A stretch of DNA of 64,000 bases from Herminiimonas sp. (GTDB lineage: Bacteria > Pseudomonadota > Gammaproteobacteria > Burkholderiales > Burkholderiaceae_D): NCBI GenBank assembly GCA_028292265.1, contig JAQGMR010000001.1, forward strand, positions 62,001-126,000, written 5' to 3'. This document shows, in pieces, positions 51,960 through 60,950 of the stretch. The notes under the pieces are model-generated. The model made no database searches and was not told where the DNA came from. It saw only the letters and a list, made by a program, of their open reading frames with translations. Made by a program: the position numbers and the translations under genes. How positions within the stretch are numbered: position 1 is the first letter of the stretch; every line of letters starts with the position of its first letter.

Positions 51960-52342
51960 GATTGGATACGGTAAGAGTGATGGAGACTGGGAGGCGGTGG
52001 TGCCGACGGCAGCCAAAGGAGACGAGCAGGCCGCGCGCGGGAGGCTTAGCGAGAAATTTATTTCAAGCAATTATGACTCGGGAAAGAAACACTGCATGCG
52101 AAAAGCATCTTCGCGAAGCGGCTTCTTAACGTCTCGCAGGAGCATACCGAAATCGGACTACGTCGGCACGCACAGATTTGCGAAATTCGACCACGCAAAT
52201 CTGAACCTGAACTGTTTTTGCGGTGGATGCGGTCCTGACCTGATTTAGTGGGCTAGTCTCTGTGAGTTAGTAACTGTGGGCTCGTAACTGTGACAGGCAT
52301 ACGCTTGAAATCTCCTCTAAACCGCGCAAAGGAAAAATCAAT
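51960..52342. other. Intergenic region between ycaO and the VOC gene
   Basis: This is 383 bases of divergent intergenic DNA. No recognisable gene is visible on either strand. It holds one perfect inverted repeat (52173-52203) and a GTAACTGTG repeated at about 52270 and 52285. Confidence 0.45.
52173..52203. repeat. Perfect 10-bp inverted repeat
   Basis: CAGATTTGCG (52173-52182) and CGCAAATCTG (52194-52203) form a perfect stem with an 11-base loop. There is no T-run on either side, so it is not a standard terminator. It could be a protein-binding dyad for either divergent gene. Confidence 0.6.
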
Positions 52343-52702
52343 ATGGCAAATCCATTCGTTCACGTAGAGCTGCACACGACCGACCTCGACTCCGCCAAGG
52401 CGTTTTATCAAGGCCTTTTCGATTGGAAATTGCAGGACATTGCCATGCCTCACGGAACCTACTCGTTGATCAATGTGGGCGGCGGCACCGGCGGCGGCAT
52501 GATGAAGCAGATGATGCCGGGCGTACCGTCCTCCTGGCTGTCGTATGTGCTGGTCGATGACATCAACGCCGCGACAGAAAAAGCGAAGACGCTTGGGGCC
52601 ACGATTGTCCAGGACGTCGTGGAGGTCGCAGGTATGGGATGGCTTTCCGTCATCGTCGACCCGACCGGCGCACCTTTGGGGCTGTGGAAGGCGAAAATGT
52701 AA
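52343..52702 (+). CDS. VOC (glyoxalase/bleomycin resistance) family protein
   Basis: The 119-residue protein opens NPFVHVELHTTDLDSAKAFYQGLFDW and ends VIVDPTGAPLGLWK, the two halves of a single VOC fold. Members are metal-dependent lyases, isomerases or binding proteins. The His and Glu candidates for metal binding are partly present, and the substrate is unknown. It stands alone and converges on the GGDEF-EAL gene. Confidence 0.85.
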   Translation: MANPFVHVELHTTDLDSAKAFYQGLFDWKLQDIAMPHGTYSLINVGGGTGGGMMKQMMPGVPSSWLSYVLVDDINAATEKAKTLGATIVQDVVEVAGMGWLSVIVDPTGAPLGLWKAKM

Positions 52703-52771
52703 GTGCCGACGTCAGCGCGCACGTTGCTCCGGCCACCAACGCGCGCTGCGACCCGCGTGGCGCAAATGCGC

Positions 52772-55465
52772 CTACGACATGCCGTCGCGGGCCAGGATTT
52801 CCAGTACGTCGTCCCGTTCCAGCGGCCGGCTGAAAAGAAAGCCCTGGAATTCGTCACACGACAGTTCAGCGAGCATCGCCAGTTGCGCTTGTGTTTCAAC
52901 GCCTTCCGCAACCACCCGCAACTTGAGGCCATGGCCTAGCGTAACGATCGAGCGAACAATGGCGATGCTCTGTTCATCCTTGCCGAGGTCGTTAATGAAC
53001 GAACGATCGATCTTCAAGGATTGCACCGGGAAGCGCTTGAGATAGGCAAGACTCGAGTAGCCGGTGCCGAAGTCGTCGATAGACAGTGCTACCCCCAGCG
53101 CCCGAATTTCGGCCATCAAACGATCCACTTCTTCCGGCCCGCTCATCACCGTGCTTTCGGTGATTTCAAGCTCGAGGCTGCTGGCCGGCAAACCGGCATG
53201 CTCAAGACAGCGACTAATCATCGGAATCAGGTCTCGTTGATGGAACTGCCGCAGCGACAGGTTTACCGCAACCTTCACCGGCTCCCCGCGATGTGCCGAC
53301 CAGCGGGCCGTTTCAATGCAAGCCTGTTGCAGCACCCAGGCCCCGATCCCCACAATCAGGCCGGTCGATTCCGCGACCGGTATGAAACGCGACGGCGCTA
53401 CATCGCCCAACAACGTGTTCTGCCACCGCAGTAGCGCTTCGAAGCCCACGATCCGGCGCGACGCAATATCAACCTTGGGCTGATAGACCACACGAAATTC
53501 ATCACGCGCCATGGCCCGGCGCAGTTGCCCTTCAAACGCGAGCTGTTCATCGAGTGCAACATGGGTGCTATGTGAAAAAACGTTAACCGGCTCGCGACCG
53601 TAGCCTGCGGCACGATGCATGGAAGCATCCGCAAGCCGCAGCAGTTCGTCAGCAGACGCGGCGTCATGCGGATACGATGCACCACCAACCACTGGGCCGA
53701 GGAAAAATTCTCGATTCAATACGGTGACTGGCGTGGCCAAAGCCAGGTGCAGACTAACCGCCATGTCTTCAAGCTGCACACTCCGACTGTCCCGCTGGAT
53801 CAGTACTGCAAACTCGCTACTGCTGACCCGGGCGATGCAGTCGAACGGGAACGGCAGCAACCGCAGTACGTTTGCGGCCGCCACGACGGCATGGTCGGAC
53901 GCTTCATGTCCAAGGAGATCGTTGATTTCATGCAGCCGTTGCAACAGCACGATCAACACACCGATGCACTGATCTGGGCCTACCCCGTTTTCTACCAGCG
54001 CATCGAGCCGGCGTCGAAAATGCGAGATGTTTGCCAGTCCTGTCAACGTGTCGAAGTCAGCCACATAGGCCAGGTGCAGTTCCGCCTTCTTGCGTTCGGT
54101 GATGTCGGTAAGCACCTCAACGATCTGCGCTTCACCGTCTTCACTGCTCAGCCTGGAAGCGGACACGAGCACGGTGCGCCGATGTCCAGTGCCGTCCAGG
54201 ATTTCCCGTTCAACGACGGCGCCTTCACCACTCTGCATGACCTCTGAACAGATTTTTTCCCATTCTGGTTTGCCTTCACCGCTGGCGGCACCGTCGACGC
54301 TGACCGCACAGGACAACATTTCATTTCCCTTACTGCCCGACATCCGACTGAATGCTTCGTTTTTGAGTACCGTTCGGCGCCGACTGTCGAGCACGGATAT
54401 GGGATTGTCTATAGCGTTAAGAATCTTGGTCAGGTAATCGGCGCTCCGGGAGAGCCGTATTTCACTGCCTGCCAGTTTGTCGATCAACGCGCGCTGGCGC
54501 CGAGAATCCACCATGACGCGCCATGCGACGAACAACACCAGGCAGATTGCCGCAAAAAGCAGAATCGCTGTCATGCGGAACTGATCGTTCCAGGAAGCGA
54601 GCGCATCGTCCTTGTTGATGCCGGTAATAATCACCAGCGGCAGACGGTCGACCACATCGTAACCATACAGGCGCCGCTTGCCGTCGACGGGACTGGTTTC
54701 CTCGAACGCACCGTGTTGCGATATGGGCAGGTACTTGGTAAAAAGAGGCGCCTCGCGCAGGGACTTGCCGATCCAATGTGGCAGGCTCGGTCCACGCACC
54801 AGCATGACGCCGTCCATGTTTTCAAGCGTCACAGAGCCGCCGGCGCCGAGTTGAACCGCGTTGTAAAGCTGCTGGAACGACTTGGGGTCGACGGTCGCTG
54901 TCATGACCCCAAGTACCTGCCCGTCTGGCGCCAGCAAGCGTCGGGAGATCGCAATCTCTCTCCGCCCGTTTTTACGGTCCGGGTTCAAGACATCCACCCA
55001 AATCTGCTGACTGGCCGAAAGTGGGCGGGGCGCCGGCGGCGTCTCCGCACTGCCCGATTGCTGAGAGCCTGCGGGATAGGCTGTGGCGATCTGCACACCC
55101 TCGACTGAGAACAGGTAAATGGCCGTTACGTCCGGCTCACCGGGATTCTGAAAACGGAAGCGGGGCTGACTTGCTTGACCTGCTGTGTTACCAGCCATTC
55201 GCTGCAAAAGGAAGCCTTGCTGAACTTCGCTTAGCGCCAGGTTGACGGCCTGAACCGTAGCGACAGTTTGAGCGCTCAGCGCAAAAGACAAATTTCGCAG
55301 GTGAACCTGCTGCTGCGCGATGGTCTCGCGGTGGCTCGAGACTAGCGATATGGCGCTGGTGAGAACCAAGAGGAAAATGATGCCGAGAGCGCCAATTGCC
55401 ACCCGGGTCGTGCTTATTAGCGGGACGTTCTTTGTCGTGTTCGGGTTGAGCGAAGCTGGCGGCAT
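52772..55465 (-). CDS. Membrane Cache-PAS-GGDEF-EAL protein, probable c-di-GMP phosphodiesterase
   Basis: The 897-residue sensor has a first helix at about 21-42, a periplasmic Cache-type domain (about 45-295), a second helix (about 298-318), PAS (about 340-460), GGDEF (about 475-630) and EAL (about 645-895). The GGDEF signature is replaced by SSSEF, so diguanylate cyclase activity is unlikely. The EAL domain keeps FEALLRWQ, the DDFGTGYSSL loop and LKIDRSFI, so hydrolysis of c-di-GMP is likely. The periplasmic Cache domain would sense a small ligand. No partner gene is adjacent. Confidence 0.9.
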   Translation of the reverse strand: MPPASLNPNTTKNVPLISTTRVAIGALGIIFLLVLTSAISLVSSHRETIAQQQVHLRNLSFALSAQTVATVQAVNLALSEVQQGFLLQRMAGNTAGQASQPRFRFQNPGEPDVTAIYLFSVEGVQIATAYPAGSQQSGSAETPPAPRPLSASQQIWVDVLNPDRKNGRREIAISRRLLAPDGQVLGVMTATVDPKSFQQLYNAVQLGAGGSVTLENMDGVMLVRGPSLPHWIGKSLREAPLFTKYLPISQHGAFEETSPVDGKRRLYGYDVVDRLPLVIITGINKDDALASWNDQFRMTAILLFAAICLVLFVAWRVMVDSRRQRALIDKLAGSEIRLSRSADYLTKILNAIDNPISVLDSRRRTVLKNEAFSRMSGSKGNEMLSCAVSVDGAASGEGKPEWEKICSEVMQSGEGAVVEREILDGTGHRRTVLVSASRLSSEDGEAQIVEVLTDITERKKAELHLAYVADFDTLTGLANISHFRRRLDALVENGVGPDQCIGVLIVLLQRLHEINDLLGHEASDHAVVAAANVLRLLPFPFDCIARVSSSEFAVLIQRDSRSVQLEDMAVSLHLALATPVTVLNREFFLGPVVGGASYPHDAASADELLRLADASMHRAAGYGREPVNVFSHSTHVALDEQLAFEGQLRRAMARDEFRVVYQPKVDIASRRIVGFEALLRWQNTLLGDVAPSRFIPVAESTGLIVGIGAWVLQQACIETARWSAHRGEPVKVAVNLSLRQFHQRDLIPMISRCLEHAGLPASSLELEITESTVMSGPEEVDRLMAEIRALGVALSIDDFGTGYSSLAYLKRFPVQSLKIDRSFINDLGKDEQSIAIVRSIVTLGHGLKLRVVAEGVETQAQLAMLAELSCDEFQGFLFSRPLERDDVLEILARDGMS

Positions 55466-55802
55466 TGTTTTTTAGGTCGGGGCGGGACATGGCAAGCATA
55501 AACGGTCGAGTCTCGGGGTAGAAGAATTACCGGACCTTTTTTCTGCAGATGTGCTTTCTGGTTCTCGCACGTTTCGGCCAACCGCGCCGTCCGGGCGATT
55601 GTTGGCGTGGCGGGGCGGGTGCAAGCGGCAGCCTGCCAACCCAGCAACATTACCACGCCCGGCACGCGTCCAAAATGGTGCGCCAACCACGGTCGATTGC
55701 CGATACCTCTCCAAATAAATTGGCACGCTCTTCGCATGCGTGGGTCCGCCCTCGACCGCTTTAGGGTCTGTCTGCTTAACAATTTCGCAAGAGGAACAAG
55801 GT
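55466..55802. other. Divergent intergenic region
   Basis: This is 337 bases between the GGDEF-EAL gene and the beta-propeller gene. No coding features are recognisable. A strong sigma-54-like promoter lies at 55720-55736. Confidence 0.5.
55720..55736 (+). promoter_or_regulatory. Candidate sigma-54 (RpoN) promoter
   Basis: TTGGCACGctctTCGCA matches the -24 element perfectly (TTGGCACG) and the -12 element with one change (TCGC for TTGC), with GG at 55722-55723 and GC at 55734-55735 at correct spacing. The start of transcription would be near 55747, about 56 bases before the ATG at 55803. Confidence 0.6.
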
Positions 55803-57290
55803 ATGCCATGCAACTGCATTTTTAACCGACTCGACGCTTGTGTGCGTCGCGCAGTTAAACAACTGGACGAGTCGCGGCGATTACTCGTGGTTGGAACGCT
55901 GATCGCCGTCACTTCCTGCGGGGGTGGGGGAAGCGGCGGCATGGGTGAAAGTTTGCAGAGTAGCACCTCCCCCACTACCGATTCGGCGGCGCCCGCGTCC
56001 AGCCCTGCGCAGACCGTGGCGTTGGTCGATACGACACTGGAGGTACCCGCTTCGCTTGCGAGCGGCCCCTTCGCTTCGCCGAAAGCCATGAAGGTCCCGT
56101 CTGGTTTTGGCATTCGGTTGCTGGCCCGTGTCGAGGGCGCGCGGTTTATGGCATTGGCCCCAAATGGCGACGTGCTTGTGTCCAACCCGGGCGCCGGGAC
56201 CATCACACTGGTTCGGAAGGACAACAACAATGCCACGCGCAGCTTCGGCTTCGCGACCGGGCTCGACAATCCGCATGACATGGTTTTCCACAAGATCGGG
56301 GATACAACGTGGCTCTATGTGGCTGAGTCTGGCCAGGTGACGCGTTCAATCTACAAGTCGGGGGATACACAAGGCGCGGAGCGGCAAGTCGTCGTGGCTG
56401 ACCTGCCTTCTGCCAGCCTGCCGGAGCTCCAGGGCGCATACAGCCACGCCCTGAAAAACATTGCAATTTCCCCGGACGACAAGCTCTATGTTTCCATCGC
56501 CTCAAGCTGTAATGCATGCATCACCGATGCCACAAGTGATCCCGTGCGCGGGTCGATATACCGGTATGACGCCGATGGCACAAACCGGCAGCTTGTGGCG
56601 CGCGGCCTGCGCAACGCGGAAGGCCTGGATTTTCTTCCCGGCTCCGGGAAGCTGTGGGTCACCGTGAACAGCCGGGATCAGATCCTGTACCCGTTCAATG
56701 ACGACTTCGATAACGACGGAAAGCCGGATCTTGGCAAACTCATTCCTGAATATGTGGACAAGAATCCGCCTGACCTTTTCACTCAGGTAGACGTCGGCGC
56801 GGACTATGGATGGCCTCTTTGCAATCCGCTGCAAAACGACACGATGTCCAGGATGCCAATGGCGCCGGATTATGAGTTCAACCCCGGTGGAAAAAACCGC
56901 GATTGCAATGCCGTACGGTTGGCCGACAAGGGCATCCCGGCGCATTCAGCGCCCCTTGGATTCAGCTTCCTCCAGAACAGCGGCATGGCGGCGCCTTACA
57001 GCAATGGGGCAGCCATCGCGGAACACGGCTGCTGGAATTGCACCACGCTGAGGGCGGGATACAAGGTCAGCTTCATTCCAATAGATGCCGCGGGAACCGC
57101 GGGCGAGGAAACCGATCTGGTGACCGGCTTTGTCACCAATCCGGCGGCTCGTACGGTGTGGGGAAGACCTGTAGATGTGATTCCGGATGGACAAGGCAGC
57201 CTGTTGATTTCCGATGACCTCGCCGGCGCCATCTATCAACTGTATCGCGCCGACGTCAAAGTCGCGACATTGGGTCTGGCCCAAGTCTGA
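55803..57290 (+). CDS. Putative lipoprotein with a PQQ-dependent sugar dehydrogenase-like beta-propeller
   Basis: The 495-residue product has an N-terminal hydrophobic segment ending in a lipobox-like LIAVTSC, followed by a Gly/Ser/Thr linker to about residue 75. A six-bladed propeller of the L-sorbosone/glucose dehydrogenase type (GdhB-like) follows: GLDNPHDMVFH, GLRNAEGLDFLPGSGKLWVT and GADYGWPLCNP. It may be an envelope dehydrogenase or a binding lectin-like protein; PQQ-site residues cannot be confirmed by eye. The start at 55803 follows GAGGAACAAGG. The sigma-54-type promoter upstream suggests regulated expression. Confidence 0.75.
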   Translation: MPCNCIFNRLDACVRRAVKQLDESRRLLVVGTLIAVTSCGGGGSGGMGESLQSSTSPTTDSAAPASSPAQTVALVDTTLEVPASLASGPFASPKAMKVPSGFGIRLLARVEGARFMALAPNGDVLVSNPGAGTITLVRKDNNNATRSFGFATGLDNPHDMVFHKIGDTTWLYVAESGQVTRSIYKSGDTQGAERQVVVADLPSASLPELQGAYSHALKNIAISPDDKLYVSIASSCNACITDATSDPVRGSIYRYDADGTNRQLVARGLRNAEGLDFLPGSGKLWVTVNSRDQILYPFNDDFDNDGKPDLGKLIPEYVDKNPPDLFTQVDVGADYGWPLCNPLQNDTMSRMPMAPDYEFNPGGKNRDCNAVRLADKGIPAHSAPLGFSFLQNSGMAAPYSNGAAIAEHGCWNCTTLRAGYKVSFIPIDAAGTAGEETDLVTGFVTNPAARTVWGRPVDVIPDGQGSLLISDDLAGAIYQLYRADVKVATLGLAQV

Positions 57291-57367
57291 GGCGCGTCTG
57301 CGACATGCCCGGGGGGCTGCAAGGGCATGAGCACCTGATCCCCGGCTGGCTGCAATCCGAGAGATAG

Positions 57368-57402
57368 CCGTGCGTAACTGCGCACGGTTACCCGTAATTT
57401 TT
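57368..57402 (+). terminator. Hairpin with a distal T-run
   Basis: CCGTGCG (57368-57374) pairs with CGCACGG (57381-57387) around a six-base loop; TTTTT lies at 57398-57402. The T-run is about ten bases from the stem, so termination of the propeller transcript is likely but not certain. Confidence 0.45.
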
Positions 57403-57510
57403 ACAGCCAGCCATCGTGCAGTCACCATGGAATCGATGTGCTGCGCATCGTCCTGTCTGGCAGGGCTTTTGCATTACGGATTCTCTTCCTTCTCCGTACG
57501 GGCGCCGGTG

Positions 57511-58140
57511 ATGACAATGCAAGAGAATCGTATTTGCGCAATGACGCCTCCCCGGGTCATGGACCCGGAGGGGCGCGCGGCGAATCTTGTCTCGATAGAC
57601 GAAGCAGGTGGACAGGCATTCTTGCGCCCGGAGCACGGTCCAGACATTGGGGTTCCATTGGATTTGCTGCAACAGAACGCTGACGGAAGTTACGGATTGC
57701 GCATCGCCCTCGGACGGGTTGCCGAAATGAACGGCGCCGCGCCACCCGACTCAACCGTCATCGCGCTGCACGAGGAGATGCTCCAGGTCGATCGGCGCAA
57801 GCGCGATACCGGGAAGGGAGTCCGTGTACTCAAGACCGTGACGCACACGGAGCAAACCGTGGATGAAGCGCTGGAGACCGAAACGTTTAGCGTGCAAAGA
57901 ATTCCGCGCTCCGATCTCGTTTCCGAGGCGCCCCCAAGTAGGCAGGAAGGGGACACATTGATCATCCCCGTTCTTGAGGAAGTGCTTGTTGTGGAAAAGC
58001 GCCTGCGGCTCAAGGAGGAAATCCATATCACCCGACAGCGTAGCACTAGCCATAAGCCCCAAACCATCACCCTGCGCAGCGAGCACATTGATATTGACCG
58101 GTTCGACGACAGCGCTGCGCCGGACAAAGCCGGTTCGTAG
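57511..58140 (+). CDS. DUF2382 (YsnF/AvaK) domain protein, smaller copy
   Basis: The product is about 209 residues from the ATG at 57511; later in-frame ATGs at 57517 and 57541 are possible. The C-terminal half (about 90-195) has the YsnF/AvaK domain: EEMLQVDRRKRDTGKGVRV, then IIPVLEEVLVVEKRLRLKEEIHITR. The N-terminal part resembles PRC-barrel-like regions that often precede this domain. Such proteins are linked to general stress. It lies 66 bases before a larger DUF2382 protein. Confidence 0.7.
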   Translation: MTMQENRICAMTPPRVMDPEGRAANLVSIDEAGGQAFLRPEHGPDIGVPLDLLQQNADGSYGLRIALGRVAEMNGAAPPDSTVIALHEEMLQVDRRKRDTGKGVRVLKTVTHTEQTVDEALETETFSVQRIPRSDLVSEAPPSRQEGDTLIIPVLEEVLVVEKRLRLKEEIHITRQRSTSHKPQTITLRSEHIDIDRFDDSAAPDKAGS

Positions 58141-58206
58141 TCAGTACGAACCGAAGGATGTAGACGAAGTCCGACAACAACCGCAGTATTGAAAAGGAGA
58201 TGCACC

Positions 58207-60117
58207 ATGGAACACGCTGTAATTGCCATGTTTGACGATTTCGCACAGGCGCAGCGAGCAAAGGATGAATTGCTCAAGGCTGGGTTTCAGGCGAACGATG
58301 TGCAGATGTCCCCTTCGGACGAAACCGAAGAGTCACGCCGCTCCGCCCTGGGAGGGAAACGCGATTCCGACGGAAGCGAAGATAGCGGGTGGAGTATCGG
58401 CAGTTTTTTCAAATCCCTGTTTGGTTCGGATGATGACGCGCACCGGGAACATTCCGATACGTATTCCGAAGCGTTACGCCGCGGAAGCTTCATGGTTAGC
58501 GTGGACGCGAATAGCGAGGAGATGCAGGAGCGGGCCAGCGCAGTATTGCTGAACTGCGATCCGGTGGATATCGAGGGCCGTTCGCAGGCATGGCGCAGCC
58601 AGGGATGGAGTGGCTACGACAGCAACGCCCCGCTCTACACGCAGGACGATATATCACGTGAGCGTCAGAGCTATTCCACCACCAGTGGGGCTGCAGGCTT
58701 TGATACCCACAGGACCAGTGCGTCATCCGGAATGGGAAGTGGCGCGGATAGTGGCATGGCGACTGCCGGCGGCCTTGACAATGGCGTAAGCCGCGGGGTA
58801 ACCGGAACGGCAAACGATACCGGCGTCGACAGCAGCGTTGGCAGCGGAATGGTCGGCGCACACGGCCTGGGCAGCAGCCTCGCTGGCAGCGACATGGCAG
58901 GCACGTCCGGGATCGAACGCGGCACCGAGACCGGAACGACCGGGGGGCGGGATCTGGGCAGCAGCCTTACCGGCAGCGGCTCCGACATGGCCGGCACATC
59001 GGGAATCGGTTCTGATACCGGAATGACCGGTACGCAACGTCAGGGCAGCAGCCTCACCGGCAGCGGCTCGGACATGGCAGGCACATCGGGAATCGGTAGC
59101 GGTTCCGGAATGCGTGGCACGCATGGAATGGATAGCAGCCTCACCGCCGGCGAGTCGGACATGACCGGCACATCCGGGATCGGTAGCGGTTCTGATACCG
59201 GAATAACTGGCACGCACGGACTGGGCAGCAGCCTTGCTGGCAGCCGCTCTGACACGACAGGCAGCTCTGGAATCGGGAGCGGCACAGACACTCGTCTGCC
59301 TGGCACACCGGACGAGGATAGCAGCATGGGCCGCAGCGACACGGGCATGATGGGCACATCCGCAACTGGAACCGGAATCGGCAGCGGCATTGGTAGCGGA
59401 ATAGGGAGCGGTACCGATACCGGCATAGCCGGAAGACGCGACCTCGAGACCGGCACACCTGGCAATATGCAGGATCAAACCCGCATGCCCGTCGTGGAAG
59501 AAGCGCTGAACGTGGGCAAGCGTGCCGTTTCAGGCGGAGGCGTGCGGGTATTCAGGCGCGTCACGGAACGGCCGGTTGAAGAGAGCGTCAACTTGCGTCA
59601 AGAGCAGGTGCATGTCGAACGCCATCCCGTTGACCGTCCTGTTGGCGAAGTCGGCGCAGACGCGTTCAAGGAACAGAGCTTCGAGCTTCGCGAGACGACG
59701 GAAGAGCCTGTTGTAAGCAAGGTGGCCCGCGTCGTCGAAGAGGTTGAGGTCGGTAAAGAAGTCACGTCGCGTGATGAAACCGTGCGCGATACGGTCCGCC
59801 GTGCCGACGTCGAAGTTGAAAACCTCGGCGCAGAGAACCTGCGACAAGATACTGCGGCCAGCGGCATGTCAACCGACGATTCGGCGTATCGCAGCCACTG
59901 GCAAAACTCCTTCGCAAGTTCTGGCGGCCGTTATGAAGATTACGCTCCTGCCTATCAATACGGTTCGACCCTGGCTGCCGACGAACGCTATCGCGGACAT
60001 CAATGGAACGACATAGAACCTCACGTCCGCACTGACTGGGAGTCACGCAACAGTGGAAGCACCTGGGAGCGTGCGAAGGAAGCTGTTCGCTACGGCTGGG
60101 AGAAAATGACGCACTAA
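58207..60117 (+). CDS. Large YsnF-type stress protein with internal Gly/Ser/Thr repeats
   Basis: The 636-residue product has an N-terminal general-stress-protein-17M-like domain (about 1-115; HAVIAMFDDFAQAQRAKDEL), a long low-complexity region (about 155-420) of imperfect 28-31 residue repeats, a DUF2382 domain (about 430-545; MPVVEEALNVGKRAVSGGGV, VHVERHPVDRPV) and a C-terminal Tyr/Trp-rich tail (about 560-636). Intact relatives usually have only a short linker between the domains. AAAGGAGATG precedes the ATG at 58207. A strong terminator follows. Confidence 0.8.
   Translation: MEHAVIAMFDDFAQAQRAKDELLKAGFQANDVQMSPSDETEESRRSALGGKRDSDGSEDSGWSIGSFFKSLFGSDDDAHREHSDTYSEALRRGSFMVSVDANSEEMQERASAVLLNCDPVDIEGRSQAWRSQGWSGYDSNAPLYTQDDISRERQSYSTTSGAAGFDTHRTSASSGMGSGADSGMATAGGLDNGVSRGVTGTANDTGVDSSVGSGMVGAHGLGSSLAGSDMAGTSGIERGTETGTTGGRDLGSSLTGSGSDMAGTSGIGSDTGMTGTQRQGSSLTGSGSDMAGTSGIGSGSGMRGTHGMDSSLTAGESDMTGTSGIGSGSDTGITGTHGLGSSLAGSRSDTTGSSGIGSGTDTRLPGTPDEDSSMGRSDTGMMGTSATGTGIGSGIGSGIGSGTDTGIAGRRDLETGTPGNMQDQTRMPVVEEALNVGKRAVSGGGVRVFRRVTERPVEESVNLRQEQVHVERHPVDRPVGEVGADAFKEQSFELRETTEEPVVSKVARVVEEVEVGKEVTSRDETVRDTVRRADVEVENLGAENLRQDTAASGMSTDDSAYRSHWQNSFASSGGRYEDYAPAYQYGSTLAADERYRGHQWNDIEPHVRTDWESRNSGSTWERAKEAVRYGWEKMTH
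58867..59430 (+). repeat. Imperfect tandem repeats within the YsnF-type gene
   Basis: Roughly six units of 84-93 bases encode variants of GSSLTGSGSDMAGTSGIGSG followed by a short variable GTHG-type end. Units differ by substitutions and by one or two codons, always in frame. Expansion and contraction by slippage is likely. Confidence 0.75.
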
Positions 60118-60146
60118 CGTTCCTGCTGTCTGCCACTTTTGGCAAT

Positions 60147-60185
60147 GCATCCGGCGATCTTGTGGCGCCGGATGCTTTCCTGTTT
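60147..60185 (+). terminator. Rho-independent terminator
   Basis: GCATCCGGCG (60147-60156) and CGCCGGATGC (60166-60175) form a perfect 10-bp stem with a nine-base loop, followed by TTTCCTGTTT. It ends the YsnF-type transcript. Confidence 0.8.
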
Positions 60186-60196
60186 ATAATTGCGTC

Positions 60197-60583
60197 ATGA
60201 TCAAATCTACGCTCAATCAAGACGGCACGGCGCGACTTTCCATTGGTACAGAAGAAGTCGTCCTTACACCGAGGGAACTGGAGCGGCAGATCGCCGAACT
60301 TGCATCCATTCGCGCCCGAATGCTGGACTCGGTACCTTCCGAGGCGCCCTACATTGAGAATGTGGTTCAGCAACCCATTTATGCGCTCCGCACAGATCGG
60401 GTGACCTGCGCCTCCCTGCTGTCACTAAGACACCCAGGTTTCGGCTGGATCCACTTTGAACTGGCCGCCAAGGATGCGCTTGTAATGCGACGGATGTGGA
60501 CCGAGATTGTTTCCAAACTCGACCTCGAACCGGCCGTTGGAAGCTACGACGGACCGGAGCGGCGCACCTCAAAACCGCATTAA
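60197..60583 (+). CDS. Hypothetical protein
   Basis: The 128-residue soluble protein has no signal peptide or helix. Residues 20-45 (VLTPRELERQIAELASIRARML) look helical and charged, and GWIHFELAAKDALVMRRMW lies later. I do not recognise a family. It starts 22 bases after the terminator stem, so its promoter must overlap that region; TTTATAAT at about 60182-60189 is a possible -10. Confidence 0.6.
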   Translation: MIKSTLNQDGTARLSIGTEEVVLTPRELERQIAELASIRARMLDSVPSEAPYIENVVQQPIYALRTDRVTCASLLSLRHPGFGWIHFELAAKDALVMRRMWTEIVSKLDLEPAVGSYDGPERRTSKPH

Positions 60584-60755
60584 GGACGACTGCCTCGCAG
60601 TGCCGTCACGCCCGCGCCTCTAGAAGATTGACGGCCGGAATTTCACTCCGCGGGACCGACGCTGACCTTCGGCATTGTAAAAAGGCCGGTGCTTAGGCTG
60701 AACAGCCAGTCCGACCGTCCGGCTGTCTCGCGGTCCCGCCGCCTGGCCGGGCGGC

Positions 60756-60914
60756 TCAGTGCCATCGCAGAAAATGCGTGCTTCCAAAAAGTCCGATGAT
60801 CCCCACCGCGATGAGGTAGAACGCGACGATGTAATTCAGCATGCGCGGTACCAGCAAGATAAGGATGCCGGCAATCAGAGAGACGATCGGTACAAGGCTG
60901 ATGTGAATGTTCAT
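60756..60914 (-). CDS. Small DUF3096-like membrane protein
   Basis: A 52-residue frame from the ATG at 60914 reads MNIHISLVPIVSLIAGILIL, then a second hydrophobic stretch (YIVAFYLIAVGIIGLFG), ending at TGA 60756-60758. Two short helices separated by a VPRMLN turn match the DUF3096 type of tiny inner-membrane proteins. Function is unknown. It lies just downstream of the ModA-like gene on the same strand. Confidence 0.7.
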   Translation of the reverse strand: MNIHISLVPIVSLIAGILILLVPRMLNYIVAFYLIAVGIIGLFGSTHFLRWH

Positions 60915-60950
60915 TGATGTGCCTTCAAGTGGTGTGCAGCCGGAATTGCC

